A program made the translations under genes and the position numbers. A DNA stretch of 64,000 nucleotides from Onthovicinus sp900555545. Its GTDB lineage: Bacteria; Bacillota; Clostridia; Oscillospirales; Acutalibacteraceae. Shown in pieces: positions 44,201 to 52,961 of the stretch. Within the stretch, counting starts at the first letter, position 1; each line of letters opens with the position of its first letter. The notes under the pieces are model-generated. The model saw only the letters and a program-made list of their open reading frames with translations, was not told the origin of the DNA and did no database searches. Location: the NCBI GenBank assembly GCA_949296915.1, contig CASFPX010000007.1, positions 1-64,000 of the forward strand, in the 5' to 3' direction.

Positions 44201-45082
44201 GTGAAAAAGACATTTGTGTTCCTTGCGGCGGCGTGTCTTAGCCTATTATTCGGCAGCTGCACCGGCGCTCCTGCGGAATCTGAAACTTCCACGGAACCCC
44301 AGATGCAGGTTGGGGCGCAATCGCTGACGGGGCGCGCGCTCGTGTTCGAGAGCGGCTCCTGCGCCATTCTGACGGAGCAAAACGAAGTGATCGTGATGGC
44401 GGATGCCTCCACAGCGGACGGCCTGTTCGACGGGCTGTACACCGGCGACCGGATCGCGGTCAATCACGGCCCCGTCCGGGAGACATACCCTGCGCAGGCG
44501 GACGTTGACAGCCTGAAAATCCTTGAGCGCGGCAGCGAGAGCGCCATTCCAACGGAACCGCTGGAATTGCTGGAATCCATGGGATGGACCCTGGCGGCGG
44601 GACCGGCCGGGGAAACGGCTGCGGAACCGGTGCTCACAGCCGCCACCGAGCCGTACAGCGGTGAAGTCCCCCCCATTCCGCCGGGGGACGTTATGCCTGA
44701 TTCCTATCTCCACATGAACGGCGACCGGATCGAGACGCTCGAAACGCCCGACCGCGTCACCGTGATCGCCGAATTTCGCGAGCAGATGGGCGACGCGCCC
44801 ATCCCGGTCCCATCGGATCAAATTCCCGTCCTCGTCCGGCAGATCAACGCGCTGGAGCTGGAGGGGTACGATGTAGAGCAGTCCGAGTTCCTGACGCCGG
44901 GGGGCGGCGGATATTTGGTACGCCTCTATTATGGCGATCAAGTTGTGACATTCAACCTGGGAACGGACTGGATGATCTCCGTCCAATACCCGGATGACCC
45001 ACAGGCACGTTGGTTCATGGATCGATCGGGAGACTTTGATGCGCTGATCCAGTTGTTGCTTTCAATGATTTATAACGGTTAA
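44201..45082 (+). CDS. lipoprotein with DUF3221-like domain
   Basis: A 293-residue lipoprotein. Signal peptide FVFLAAACLSLLFGSC, with the lipobox cysteine at about residue 20. The first domain (about 40 to 120: TGRALVFESGSCAILTEQNE, YTGDRIAVNHGPVRETYP) looks like the small OB-like DUF3221 fold. The second half is a different, acidic domain (VTVIAEFREQMGDAPIPV) of unknown kind. The GTG at 44201 with AAGGAGGG at 7-nt spacing is chosen; the longer frame starts inside the anti-sigma gene. Being third in the sigma/anti-sigma operon, it is probably an envelope part of the same stress circuit. Confidence 0.8.
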   Translation: MKKTFVFLAAACLSLLFGSCTGAPAESETSTEPQMQVGAQSLTGRALVFESGSCAILTEQNEVIVMADASTADGLFDGLYTGDRIAVNHGPVRETYPAQADVDSLKILERGSESAIPTEPLELLESMGWTLAAGPAGETAAEPVLTAATEPYSGEVPPIPPGDVMPDSYLHMNGDRIETLETPDRVTVIAEFREQMGDAPIPVPSDQIPVLVRQINALELEGYDVEQSEFLTPGGGGYLVRLYYGDQVVTFNLGTDWMISVQYPDDPQARWFMDRSGDFDALIQLLLSMIYNG

Positions 45083-45427
45083 AATTCAGACAGACTATCG
45101 ACTGCACTGGGGAAAGATAGGGTTTGAAAAATCCGGCCCGCCAATTGTCCGCATCTCTGCGGGATGAGCCGCTCTTTCCCCGGCCATGACATCATCGGTA
45201 TTATGAGTAGAACCACCGTCTCCCCTCTAACGCAATGGCCCCTTCATTTTCAATCCGCAGTCATCCTTGAGTCCCGCAGGATCGGCAACTGCGGGCTTTT
45301 TACTTATTGGGAGTTTCTCTGACTGCCAATTCCATTTTGAAGTCCGTTGTGATATAATAGGTTGTACCCGTGCACTACGCAAGAGTTAAAACAATTGCAG
45401 CTAATGGCTGCTTGGGAGGACGAATAC
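45083..45427. other. intergenic region upstream of DAHP synthase gene
   Basis: About 345 bases without a gene. It holds a small hairpin CCGCA-TCTC-TGCGG near 45148, the terminator at 45273-45301 and a TATAAT (45353-45358) with a weak -35. I see no leader peptide rich in aromatic codons and no T-box core. Confidence 0.55.
45273..45301 (+). terminator. terminator of the sigma factor operon
   Basis: CCCGCAG, a 9-nt loop, CTGCGGG, C, then T5, about 190 bases behind the lipoprotein stop. Confidence 0.75.
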
Positions 45428-46462
45428 ATGGCGATGAGAATCAACAAGGAACTGCCCCTGCCGGCAGACCTGAAACGGGAGTATCCGATGCCGGAAAAGC
45501 TGGCGGAAATCAAGAAAAAACGGGATCGCGAAATCCGTTCGGTGTTCACAGGGCAGTCCGATAAATTTATCGTGGTGGTTGGGCCCTGCTCTGCCGACAA
45601 CGAAAGCGCCGTGTGCGAATACGTATCCCGTCTGGCAGCTGTAAACGAAAAGGTCGCTGACCGGCTGATCCTGATCCCACGGATCTATACCAACAAGCCC
45701 CGCACCACCGGGGAAGGTTACAAGGGGATGCTGCACCAGCCGGAACCGGACAAGGCTCCGGATATGCTGGGCGGTATTATCGCCATCCGCAAGATGCACA
45801 TCCGCGCCATTGCGGAGACCGGTCTGACGGCGGCGGATGAGATGCTCTACCCGGAAAACCGCAGCTATCTGGACGACCTTCTCTCCTATGAGGCAATCGG
45901 CGCGCGCTCCGTGGAAAACCAGCAGCATCGCCTGACGGCCAGTGGCATGGACGTCCCCGTGGGGATGAAAAACCCTACCAGCGGCGATTTTGCCGTAATG
46001 CTCAACTCCGTGATCGCGGCGCAACACGCCCACACCTTCATCTACCGCGGATGCGACGTCACCACCGATGGGAACGAGCTGGCCCACGTAATCCTGCGCG
46101 GCGGTGTGGATAAATACGGCACCAATATCCCGAACTATCACTACGAGGACATGGTCCGCCTGCTGGAAATGTACCAAAAGTTAGATTTAAAAAATCCTGC
46201 CGCCATCATAGACGCCAACCACTCCAACTCCAGCAAGCAGTTCAAGGAGCAGATCCGCATTGTGAGCGAAGTTCTGCACAGCCGGCGGTACAATCCCGAC
46301 CTTAAAAATCTGGTCAAGGGCGTCATGATTGAGAGCTATCTGGAGGAGGGCTGCCAGAAGGACTGCGGCGCACAGCGTGTTTATGGCAAATCCATCACCG
46401 ATCCCTGCCTGGGGTGGGCAGATACCGAAAAACTGCTCTACCGGATTGCGGAGGAGTGCTAA
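45428..46462 (+). CDS. aroF: 3-deoxy-7-phosphoheptulonate (DAHP) synthase, class I
   Basis: A 344-residue class I (AroFGH-type) enzyme that joins phosphoenolpyruvate and erythrose 4-phosphate, the first step of aromatic amino acid synthesis. Family motifs include FIVVVGPCSADNE, LILIPRIYTNKPRTTGEGYKG, RSVENQQHR, VGMKNPTSGD and IDANHSNSSKQ, the last with the metal histidine. The length is that of the E. coli-type enzymes. The ATG at 45428 has GGGAGG with 8-nt spacing; the longer frame begins at a poor site in the leader. Feedback specificity (Phe, Tyr or Trp) cannot be read here, so the symbol is approximate. The CAP-domain gene begins 41 bases later. Confidence 0.95.
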   Translation: MAMRINKELPLPADLKREYPMPEKLAEIKKKRDREIRSVFTGQSDKFIVVVGPCSADNESAVCEYVSRLAAVNEKVADRLILIPRIYTNKPRTTGEGYKGMLHQPEPDKAPDMLGGIIAIRKMHIRAIAETGLTAADEMLYPENRSYLDDLLSYEAIGARSVENQQHRLTASGMDVPVGMKNPTSGDFAVMLNSVIAAQHAHTFIYRGCDVTTDGNELAHVILRGGVDKYGTNIPNYHYEDMVRLLEMYQKLDLKNPAAIIDANHSNSSKQFKEQIRIVSEVLHSRRYNPDLKNLVKGVMIESYLEEGCQKDCGAQRVYGKSITDPCLGWADTEKLLYRIAEEC

Positions 46463-46503
46463 TCCCCATAAAATCATTTATTTTGTGAAAGAGGAGTCTG
46501 ACG

Positions 46504-47385
46504 ATGAGAGCCATTAGGCCTGTCTCTACAGTTCTTTTCGTTATTTCAATCACCGTTTTACTGATGATGGGATGTCACGGCGGGCGGACGGACAATCCCC
46601 TTATCGAACTTGCAACGCATACGGTCGCGGCTGAGGAACCGTCCTCTACTACCTTTGCTTCAACGCCCGTTCCCAGCACTACCAGCAGCGAAAGCGAAAG
46701 CGCAAGCATATCCCAGCCAGCCACCCAAATCTCCGACAGCGTGGACGGTGAGAGCGGGGAAGCCGCCCCTGTCATCCACCAACATCGGTATACAGCCGTA
46801 CGGACGCCGCCATCCTGTGTGACACAGGGATATACCACCTACACCTGCGCGTGTGGGGACAGCTATGTGTCCGACTATCAGGATGCCCTGGGGCACACAT
46901 ACGGCTCCTGGATAACGGAGATCCAACCTACCACCTACGCCGAGGGGCTTCAGCGGCGTTCCTGCACCCGATGCGGCCACAGTGAGACGGCCGTGTTACC
47001 CAAGCTCACAAACACCTCCGCATTTGCACAGGAGGTGGTCGCACTCGTCAATGCTGAGCGGCGCAACGCGGGCCTTTCCCCGCTCACGGAGATCTCCGTG
47101 TTGGATGATTTGGCCCAGGCGCGGAGCCGTGAGATCGTTACCCGATTTGAACATGTGCGCCCAGACGGCACCAACCCGCTGGACGGCGTGATCCATGCGG
47201 GGTATGATGCTGCCGGGGAAAATATCGCGGCGGGGCATTCCACGCCCGAGGCTGTAGTGGACGGCTGGATGAACTCTCCCGCCCACCGGGCCAATATTTT
47301 ATCCCCAGACTTTTCCTATATCGGCGTGGGCTATTGTGAAAGCGGCGGGTATTATTACTGGGTACAGATTTTCGCCGGTGACTGA
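46504..47385 (+). CDS. CAP/SCP-domain lipoprotein with Cys-rich repeat
   Basis: A 293-residue secreted lipoprotein. Signal peptide with lipobox MMGC (Cys at about 24), then a Ser/Thr-rich stalk. A segment of about 75 residues follows with two small cysteine-pair units (SCVTQGYTTYTCACGDSYV, then GLQRRSCTRCGHSE) common in surface proteins of gut Clostridia. A C-terminal CAP/SCP domain begins FAQEVVALVNAERRNAGLSPL and carries the family histidines and glutamates (REIVTRFEHVRPDG, AGENIAAG, WMNSPAHRANILSP, YIGVGY). The biochemical role of bacterial CAP proteins is not settled. It is cotranscribed with or just behind the DAHP synthase gene. Confidence 0.9.
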   Translation: MRAIRPVSTVLFVISITVLLMMGCHGGRTDNPLIELATHTVAAEEPSSTTFASTPVPSTTSSESESASISQPATQISDSVDGESGEAAPVIHQHRYTAVRTPPSCVTQGYTTYTCACGDSYVSDYQDALGHTYGSWITEIQPTTYAEGLQRRSCTRCGHSETAVLPKLTNTSAFAQEVVALVNAERRNAGLSPLTEISVLDDLAQARSREIVTRFEHVRPDGTNPLDGVIHAGYDAAGENIAAGHSTPEAVVDGWMNSPAHRANILSPDFSYIGVGYCESGGYYYWVQIFAGD

Positions 47386-47498
47386 ACAGCCTTTTTAGTC
47401 CGGATTCACATCATCTTTTATCCTCGCTGCGGAGGGATCATCATGCTCTTATATCGGGAATTGACCGGCATTTTTTTGAACAGTACGACCAGATTCCG

Positions 47499-48035
47499 AT
47501 GCGGGTCCATGTAACCCACGAATTACACCTTGAAAAACCCGACAACGGCTTGGGCGGGCTCTTGCTGCGCAAGGTTCCCGTCCCCCCATACACTAAGGAT
47601 CTAAGTCGGTATGAGATCGCCTCGGATTATGAAAAGGAATTCGATATTTCTAACTGGAAATTCTTCATGGCTTTTGATGGGGATCGACCTGTTGGCGGCA
47701 TTACCCTTGTCTCCCGTACGGAGAATGTCCAGATGCTGGACGGACGTGACGATCTGTGCGTGTTGTGGGATCTCCGTGTTCACGACGATTATAAGCGCCG
47801 CGGAATTGGAGAAAAACTGTTCTATCTTGGCGTACAGTGGGCAACCGAAACCGGACTGAAGCAGATAAAAATAGAATGCCAGAACAACAACGTGCCCGCA
47901 TGTAAATTTTACAAAAAACAGGGCGCCGTACTATCTGCGATCAATGAATATGCCTATTACCAGGATCCCGCGATCCGCAGTGAAATTCAATTGATCTGGT
48001 ATCTGGACCTTGCGAACCAACAAAAAGTGCTTTAG
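47499..48035 (+). CDS. GNAT family N-acetyltransferase (N terminus probably frameshifted)
   Basis: A 178-residue GNAT acetyltransferase. The acetyl-CoA loop is DDYKRRGIGEKLFYLGVQWA, preceded by LCVLWDLRVH and followed by IKIECQNNNVPACKFYKKQGAVL, a normal C-terminal half. The ATG at 47499 has no ribosome site. Upstream, a GGAGGG at 47431 sits at ideal distance from an ATG at 47443. That frame (MLLYRELTGIF) reaches a run of seven T at 47471-47477. One more T would join it to FFEQYDQIPMRV, directly in front of the present start. So the intact gene was probably 47443-48035. Substrate unknown. Confidence 0.82.
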   Translation: MRVHVTHELHLEKPDNGLGGLLLRKVPVPPYTKDLSRYEIASDYEKEFDISNWKFFMAFDGDRPVGGITLVSRTENVQMLDGRDDLCVLWDLRVHDDYKRRGIGEKLFYLGVQWATETGLKQIKIECQNNNVPACKFYKKQGAVLSAINEYAYYQDPAIRSEIQLIWYLDLANQQKVL

Positions 48036-48049
48036 AAATGGAGAAACAA

Positions 48050-48511
48050 ATGACGCACATCCTATTTGTCTGCCTGGGCAACATCTGTCGCAGCCCCATG
48101 GCGGAATTTGTTATGAAACACCTGGCGGAAGAGACTGGCCTGTCCAACCAATTGGAAATCGCCTCCGCCGCAACCAGCGCTGAGGAGGTGGGCAACGGCG
48201 TCTATCCGCCCGTGCGCCGCCTGTTGATGCGCCATGGAATGGATCCGGGCGGAAAAACGGCACGCCAAATGTCCAAGGCGGACTATGCGCACTACGACCT
48301 GCTGATCGGCATGGACAGTGCCAACCTCCGCACCATGGCCCGGATTTGCGGCGGGGATCCCCATCAAAAAATCGCGCGCCTGCTCGACTATACGGATAGC
48401 CCGCGTGACATCTCAGACCCCTGGTACACCCGCGACTTTGATCGGACATGGGCGGACATTCAAACGGGATGCCGGGGACTGATGAAATATCTGTTCCCGG
48501 GCTGGGGATAA
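48050..48511 (+). CDS. low molecular weight protein-tyrosine phosphatase family protein
   Basis: A 153-residue phosphatase of the low-molecular-weight PTP/arsenate reductase-like fold. The P-loop is at the start, ILFVCLGNICRSPMAE (CX5RS with the nucleophile cysteine), and the general acid is in RDISDPWYTRDF near residue 125. It should remove phosphate from protein tyrosine or a related phosphoester in the cytoplasm. The ATG at 48050 has GGAG six bases ahead; a start at 48038 is possible and adds four residues. It lies 14 bases behind the GNAT gene and is probably in the same transcript. Confidence 0.93.
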   Translation: MTHILFVCLGNICRSPMAEFVMKHLAEETGLSNQLEIASAATSAEEVGNGVYPPVRRLLMRHGMDPGGKTARQMSKADYAHYDLLIGMDSANLRTMARICGGDPHQKIARLLDYTDSPRDISDPWYTRDFDRTWADIQTGCRGLMKYLFPGWG

Positions 48512-48527
48512 AAGAAGTGATTTCCAA

Positions 48528-48556
48528 TTGAAAAATGGCGCAGAACACGTTATAAT
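48528..48556 (+). promoter_or_regulatory. promoter of small lipoprotein gene
   Basis: TTGAAA at 48528-48533, 17-nt spacer, TATAAT at 48551-48556, 19 bases before the ATG at 48576. Confidence 0.72.
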
Positions 48557-48575
48557 GAGCTGGGGAGGAATTGCA

Positions 48576-49196
48576 ATGATCAAAAAAACATCCATTCTCT
48601 TGGCGTGCATCCTGTTTGCCGGTGCACTGTTTGGCTGTTCACGGAGTTCAATCCCGGAACAGGTCACGCAGCGTCCGGTCGCCGAGAGCGAACAAGTTGT
48701 CACGGAACAGGCAGACGGCACCAAGGAAATGGCCATTGGGAGCGGAGCGCTCCATAGTGCGATCACCAGCAATGCCCAAAATGCGGAGATCCACCATATT
48801 GTCAACGAGTCCACCGGCGTCAACGAACTGCACATTGGGATCGTCACCAATAAGGATAAGCTGACGGACGCCTACCGCGACTATCTGAATCAGATTAAAA
48901 ACATCGTCTTGAACTGTCAGCGGCAGTTGACGGAGGACGAATATACCAAAATCACCTTTTCTTACTCCAAGAACTCCAAGTACACCGGCCTGCCGCTCCT
49001 GTACACGCTGGAGTTATTCCTCACGCCGCAGGACGGGAAGTACGTTCTGGAGCGGGAACCTTTTGACAGTGCTCTGAAGGAGATCGCCGGGAGTGTCAGC
49101 GACTGGCAGGGGGAAACCGAAGAGGAGCCGGGGTGGGTTTTGGCCACTCTGTATTCTATCCCCGCGAGTGTGGGAATCTACCAGCTGGCACAGTAA
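48576..49196 (+). CDS. lipoprotein of unknown function
   Basis: A 206-residue lipoprotein with signal peptide LLACILFAGALFGC (Cys at about 21). The mature part begins with a charged linker and continues as a mixed helical/beta domain (SAITSNAQNAEIHHIVNE, ELHIGIVTNKDKLTDAYRDYLNQIKNIVL, YTKITFSYSKNSKYTGLPLLYTLELFLTP). I do not recognise a family. The promoter lies within the longer open frame, which fixes the start at 48576 together with GGGGAGG at good spacing. Probably monocistronic. Confidence 0.75.
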   Translation: MIKKTSILLACILFAGALFGCSRSSIPEQVTQRPVAESEQVVTEQADGTKEMAIGSGALHSAITSNAQNAEIHHIVNESTGVNELHIGIVTNKDKLTDAYRDYLNQIKNIVLNCQRQLTEDEYTKITFSYSKNSKYTGLPLLYTLELFLTPQDGKYVLEREPFDSALKEIAGSVSDWQGETEEEPGWVLATLYSIPASVGIYQLAQ

Positions 49197-49283
49197 AAAT
49201 AGCAAATAAACTCCAGTTGCAGTCGGGTATAGAACCCGGCTGTATTTTTACGCATATTTTCACATTCCATCCAAAATTATCAG

Positions 49284-49312
49284 TGGACTGGAAATACAAA
49301 CTGTGCTATAAT
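49284..49312 (+). promoter_or_regulatory. promoter of brnQ
   Basis: TGGACT, 17-nt spacer, TATAAT at 49307-49312. It leaves a 90-base leader containing repeated CCGG segments that could form alternative hairpins. Confidence 0.5.
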
Positions 49313-49405
49313 ACATAGCGGAATCGGGTGAGACATTTGGCCGGAAAATGTTTTGCCCGGATTTTTTAACCGGATGGGAAATGAAACAAAGAGAGGGAAA
49401 GAAAA

Positions 49406-50752
49406 ATGATCGAAAAAATGAAACGTCATGACGTATTTATTCTGGGCGTAACGCTCTTTTGTATGTTCTTTGGCGCGGGGAATCTGATCTTCCCGCCATT
49501 CCTGGGTGCGCAGGCTGGAACCGATACGTGGTTTGCCATGATTGGATTCGCCATCACGGCAATTGGTTTTCCGGTGCTCGGTGTGGTCGCCGTGGCGCGG
49601 ACAGGCGGATTTCAGCGGCTGGCAGAGCATGTAGGGAAGCGGTTCGCCTTTGTCTTTATCATGCTCGTCTATCTCTCCATCGGTCCGGGTCTCGCCATCC
49701 CCAGGACCGCCTCCACTTCGTTTGAGATGGCCGTCACCCCCTTTATGGACCAGCCGGAGGGATGGATCCTGCCGGTGTACTCGTTGATCTTTTTTGTGGT
49801 GGCGGCTCTGGTCGCCTTCCGCCCGGAAAAACTCACCGACCGGATCGGAAAGATCCTCGCCCCCTGCCTGCTGGTGCTGATTCTGATCATCGTGATCGGC
49901 TGCTTTATCAAGGCGCCGGCGGAGTATGGCGTGCCAACAGGAACCTATGCGCAGAATGTGTTCGCGCAGGGATTTTCAGATGGCTATCAAACCATGGACA
50001 CGCTGGTGGCCCTGAACTATGGGATCGTTATCGTACTGAATATTAAGAATAAAAAGGTCACCCACGAAAAACGCATTGTTCACTACACGATCACCGCGGG
50101 GTGGATCGCCGGCGGCCTCTTACTTGTGATCTACGCTGCGCTGGCGCATATCGGTGCAGTGAGCGGTGCCGCTTTCCCCGGCGCGGAGAACGGCGCGACA
50201 GTGCTGACCAACCTCGTCTCCTGGCTGTACGGCCCGGTGGGCTCGGTCATTCTGGGGCTGATCTTTGTCATCGCCTGCCTGAATGTGTGCATCGGGCTGC
50301 TCAGCAGCTGCTCCGAATACTTCAACCGGATCGTCCCCAAGCTGCCCTATCGCGTATGGGTGATTATCCTGGCGATTATCAGCTACCTGATCTCTATTTT
50401 GGGGTTGAATACGATCCTGAAAATCTCCACTCCGATCCTCAACGCGCTCTATCCGATGGCGCTTGTTCTGATCCTGCTTGGTCTCGCCAACAAGGTGACG
50501 CAGCGAATCCCATTGTGCTACCCGCTTACGGTTGCCTTTACCGGGGTGATCAGCGTATGCGACGCAATTGAGACAGCCGGCTTGAGTATCCCGGGGATCA
50601 GCGGTCTGATTCACGCGCTCCCCCTTTACGACGCCGGATTTGTCTGGTTGATTCCCGCAGTTGTGGGCGCTGTGATCGGAGCCGGGATCAGCTGCATCCG
50701 CAACAAACGGAAATTGGGGCACTTCCTGCTGCCAGCTGAAAAGGAAGCATAA
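49406..50752 (+). CDS. brnQ: branched-chain amino acid:cation symporter
   Basis: A 448-residue transporter of the BrnQ (LIVCS) family that imports leucine, isoleucine and valine with sodium or protons. Twelve membrane helices can be traced. The conserved start TLFCMFFGAGNLIFPPFLG is the substrate-site loop, and IGPGLAIPRTASTSFEMAV and KILAPCLLVLI follow, all family-typical. Length is normal. GAGAGGG precedes the ATG. It has its own promoter and a shared bidirectional terminator at the end. Confidence 0.95.
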   Translation: MIEKMKRHDVFILGVTLFCMFFGAGNLIFPPFLGAQAGTDTWFAMIGFAITAIGFPVLGVVAVARTGGFQRLAEHVGKRFAFVFIMLVYLSIGPGLAIPRTASTSFEMAVTPFMDQPEGWILPVYSLIFFVVAALVAFRPEKLTDRIGKILAPCLLVLILIIVIGCFIKAPAEYGVPTGTYAQNVFAQGFSDGYQTMDTLVALNYGIVIVLNIKNKKVTHEKRIVHYTITAGWIAGGLLLVIYAALAHIGAVSGAAFPGAENGATVLTNLVSWLYGPVGSVILGLIFVIACLNVCIGLLSSCSEYFNRIVPKLPYRVWVIILAIISYLISILGLNTILKISTPILNALYPMALVLILLGLANKVTQRIPLCYPLTVAFTGVISVCDAIETAGLSIPGISGLIHALPLYDAGFVWLIPAVVGAVIGAGISCIRNKRKLGHFLLPAEKEA

Positions 50753-50759
50753 AAAACAG

Positions 50760-50792
50760 AGCTCCGAGCCTGCGAGGGTTCGGAGCTTTTTT
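50760..50792. terminator. bidirectional terminator between brnQ and DUF1893 gene
   Basis: AGCTCCGA ... TCGGAGCT with T6 on the plus side and a T6 six bases beyond the stem on the minus side. It serves the ends of two convergent transcripts. Confidence 0.82.
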
Positions 50793-50802
50793 GTGGATTT
50801 TT

Positions 50803-51225
50803 TTACGCCCAGGTCAGTTCTTCCATCTTTTTCCGGATCAGGCGCAGCGCCTCATCCGGGTCATCCGTGCCACTTACAGCGGACTCCATCGGACAGGGGC
50901 CGTCCCCTGCGCGATTGATGATCCCGGGGACAACGCGGCCGTACTCCACCGGAACTTCCCGCGCCCGCAGGACGGCAAGCGCCGGTTCGCTGATGACGCG
51001 TGCATACAGATGTGCGATCCCGGCACGCACAAACAGGAGTGCCGCCGCCTTTCCTACGACTTTATCTGCTGCGGAAAATCCGCTCAGATCCTGACCGGTG
51101 GTAATCCAATCCAGCACCGGACGCACACCGCGTGCCGTACTGGTGTACAACAAGTCCCCTTTGCACAGGACGCATGTATATGTCCCGGCCATCAACAGAT
51201 GCCGTGCCCGTTCCAAATCACCCAT
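50803..51225 (-). CDS. DUF1893 family protein
   Basis: A 140-residue cytoplasmic protein of the DUF1893 family, which has a cytidine deaminase-like fold. Recognisable parts are YTCVLCKGDLLYTSTARGVRPVLDWI, VVGKAAALLFV and LYARVISEPALAVL, with CPMESAVSG at the end of the domain. The family is found in anaerobes and has no proven enzyme activity. The start overlaps the end of the ECF S-component gene by eight bases, so the two are translationally coupled. That pairing hints that the protein acts on the compound the transporter imports; this is inference. Confidence 0.82.
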   Translation of the reverse strand: MGDLERARHLLMAGTYTCVLCKGDLLYTSTARGVRPVLDWITTGQDLSGFSAADKVVGKAAALLFVRAGIAHLYARVISEPALAVLRAREVPVEYGRVVPGIINRAGDGPCPMESAVSGTDDPDEALRLIRKKMEELTWA

Positions 51226-51784
51226 GCCTGCGGACTCCCCGCTCGATCCAGAACATCAGCAGCGGCAGCAGCGCCCACTGGAGCAGGATCCCCGGAACAC
51301 CGGTGACGATGCTGGTCCAAATCGAGGCGACAGCAACCTGACTGCCAAACCCGTATACGGCTGCCAGCACTGCAACGCTGCGTAAAGCGCGGCCCGCAAC
51401 CTGAGCAATCAGCAGTTTACCAAAAGAGGGGATTCGGGTACCGGCCAGCATGCCGGATACCAGGCCATAGCCCGCGAGCTCCACCATGATGAACGGCAGC
51501 ATCAGCGCCGACGGCATCCCCGAGATGGCAAAGCTCACGAGCGGGCCGAGCAATCCAGCCGCCAAACCGGCAGCAGGACCGGCCAGCAGACCGATTAACA
51601 GCACCGGCAGGTGCATGGGCAAAAAGGTCTCACCGAGCGCCGTCCCAAGGCCGGAGACGGCGCCCACGGCGTGAAACAGCTGCGGCAGGGCCACGGCGGC
51701 AACAACGGCTACGGCTGTAGCGGCCGCCTTGGTCCGCACGGTATGAAAAAAGAGTGTTTTTCTTACGGTCAATGTTTTTTCCAT
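51218..51784 (-). CDS. ECF transporter S component
   Basis: A 188-residue membrane protein, the substrate-binding subunit of an energy-coupling factor vitamin or cofactor transporter. The family segment ETFLPMHLPVLLIGLLAGPAAGLAAGLLGPLVSFAISGMP is clear, with about six helices in total. The identity of the ligand is not visible; I see no match to BioY, ThiT or RibU signatures. It lies 21 bases behind the aldo/keto reductase gene and overlaps the DUF1893 gene. CGGAGG stands before the ATG. The shared ECF ATPases and T subunit are not in the window. Confidence 0.85.
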   Translation of the reverse strand: MEKTLTVRKTLFFHTVRTKAAATAVAVVAAVALPQLFHAVGAVSGLGTALGETFLPMHLPVLLIGLLAGPAAGLAAGLLGPLVSFAISGMPSALMLPFIMVELAGYGLVSGMLAGTRIPSFGKLLIAQVAGRALRSVAVLAAVYGFGSQVAVASIWTSIVTGVPGILLQWALLPLLMFWIERGVRRHG

Positions 51785-51805
51785 TGTGGTTCAACCTCCG
51801 TTTTC

Positions 51806-52927
51806 TCAGCCCTCAAAGGCTTTGGCGACATCCTTCAAATACTGCCGGATCGGCAGGTGCTGCGGGCAGATCTTTTCGCATTTACCGCAGCCGATGCAGT
51901 CGGATGCCCTGGCGTGATTGTGAATGTATGTCTCATAATACGACTGCTGGATCGAAAAGCCCTGATTGACCGATTGCTTATCGGCATTGTACAGGGCAAA
52001 AAACTGCGGAATATCGATCTGCCTGGGGCAGCCGTCCGTACAATAGCGGCAAGCTGTACAGGGGATCGCGATGGTCCCATTGATGATCTCCACCGCCTTG
52101 GCGATCGCCTGATACTCCTCTGCATCCAGCGGCTTGAAATCCGCCATAAAGCTCATGTTGTCCTCCAACTGCTCCATGGAGGACATCCCACTGAGCACCA
52201 TCATCACATCCTCCTGGCTGGCGGCAAAGCGCAGCGCCCATGAGGCGACGGACATATCCGGATGAATCGAGCGATAGAGCGTCTCCACCTGCGGCGGTAC
52301 CTTGGCCAAAGATCCGCCCTTGACCGGTTCCATTACAATGACAGGCTTGTGGTGCGCGCGGGCTACCTCCAGGCACCTGCGCGACTGGATCCCGTCGTTG
52401 TCCCAGTCCAGATAATTTACCTGAAGCTGCACAAAATCGACCTCCGGATGGTCGGAGAGGATGCGCTCCAGAACATCCGCTGTATCGTGGAAGGAGAAAC
52501 CCATCTGGCGGATCAGTCCCCGCTCTTTCAGCCCGGCAACATAACCAAAGGTATCCAAGCGCTGGGCCACTTCGTAATGCTCCGTGCTCAGGCTGTGGAT
52601 CAAATAATAGTCAAAATAGTCCACCCCGCACTTTTTCAGCTGCTCGGAAAAGATACGCTCATGATCCTTCTCTTTTTTAAGAAACATAGTGGGCATCTTA
52701 GTCGCCAAGGTGAAGGAATCGCGCGGATAGCGTTTGACCAGCGCCTCACGCACGACCTCCTCACTGATAAAATCGTGATACATATAGGCCGTATCAAAAT
52801 ATGTAAATCCCTTGGCCAAAAAGGCGTCCACCATCCGGCACACCTGCGGCATATCGACGCTCTTGGCGTCGTTGGCGTCTGTCTGCGGCAGACGCATCAT
52901 TCCAAGTCCCAGCTTTTTCGTCTCCAC
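51806..52927 (-). CDS. aldo/keto reductase with C-terminal ferredoxin-type domain
   Basis: A 373-residue oxidoreductase. The first 270 residues are an aldo/keto reductase barrel (KGFTYFDTAYMYHD with the Asp/Tyr of the tetrad, TLATKMP, DYFDYYLIHS with the His). The end carries two cysteine clusters, CTACRYCTDGCP and CIGCGKCEKICP, which should hold two [4Fe-4S] centres. This combination is common in anaerobes and suggests electron supply from ferredoxin rather than only NADPH. The start is a GTG with GAGGCGGG upstream. It is the first gene of a three-gene unit with the ECF S component and DUF1893. Substrate unknown. Confidence 0.93.
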   Translation of the reverse strand: METKKLGLGMMRLPQTDANDAKSVDMPQVCRMVDAFLAKGFTYFDTAYMYHDFISEEVVREALVKRYPRDSFTLATKMPTMFLKKEKDHERIFSEQLKKCGVDYFDYYLIHSLSTEHYEVAQRLDTFGYVAGLKERGLIRQMGFSFHDTADVLERILSDHPEVDFVQLQVNYLDWDNDGIQSRRCLEVARAHHKPVIVMEPVKGGSLAKVPPQVETLYRSIHPDMSVASWALRFAASQEDVMMVLSGMSSMEQLEDNMSFMADFKPLDAEEYQAIAKAVEIINGTIAIPCTACRYCTDGCPRQIDIPQFFALYNADKQSVNQGFSIQQSYYETYIHNHARASDCIGCGKCEKICPQHLPIRQYLKDVAKAFEG

Positions 52928-52961
52928 GTTGAATCCCGCCTCTCGTGATTGTTTTTATTAT

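Noticed and set aside
45370..45564. Possible leader peptide before the DAHP synthase gene
   Set aside because: A short frame overlaps the gene start, but it is not rich in aromatic codons and no attenuator hairpin follows.
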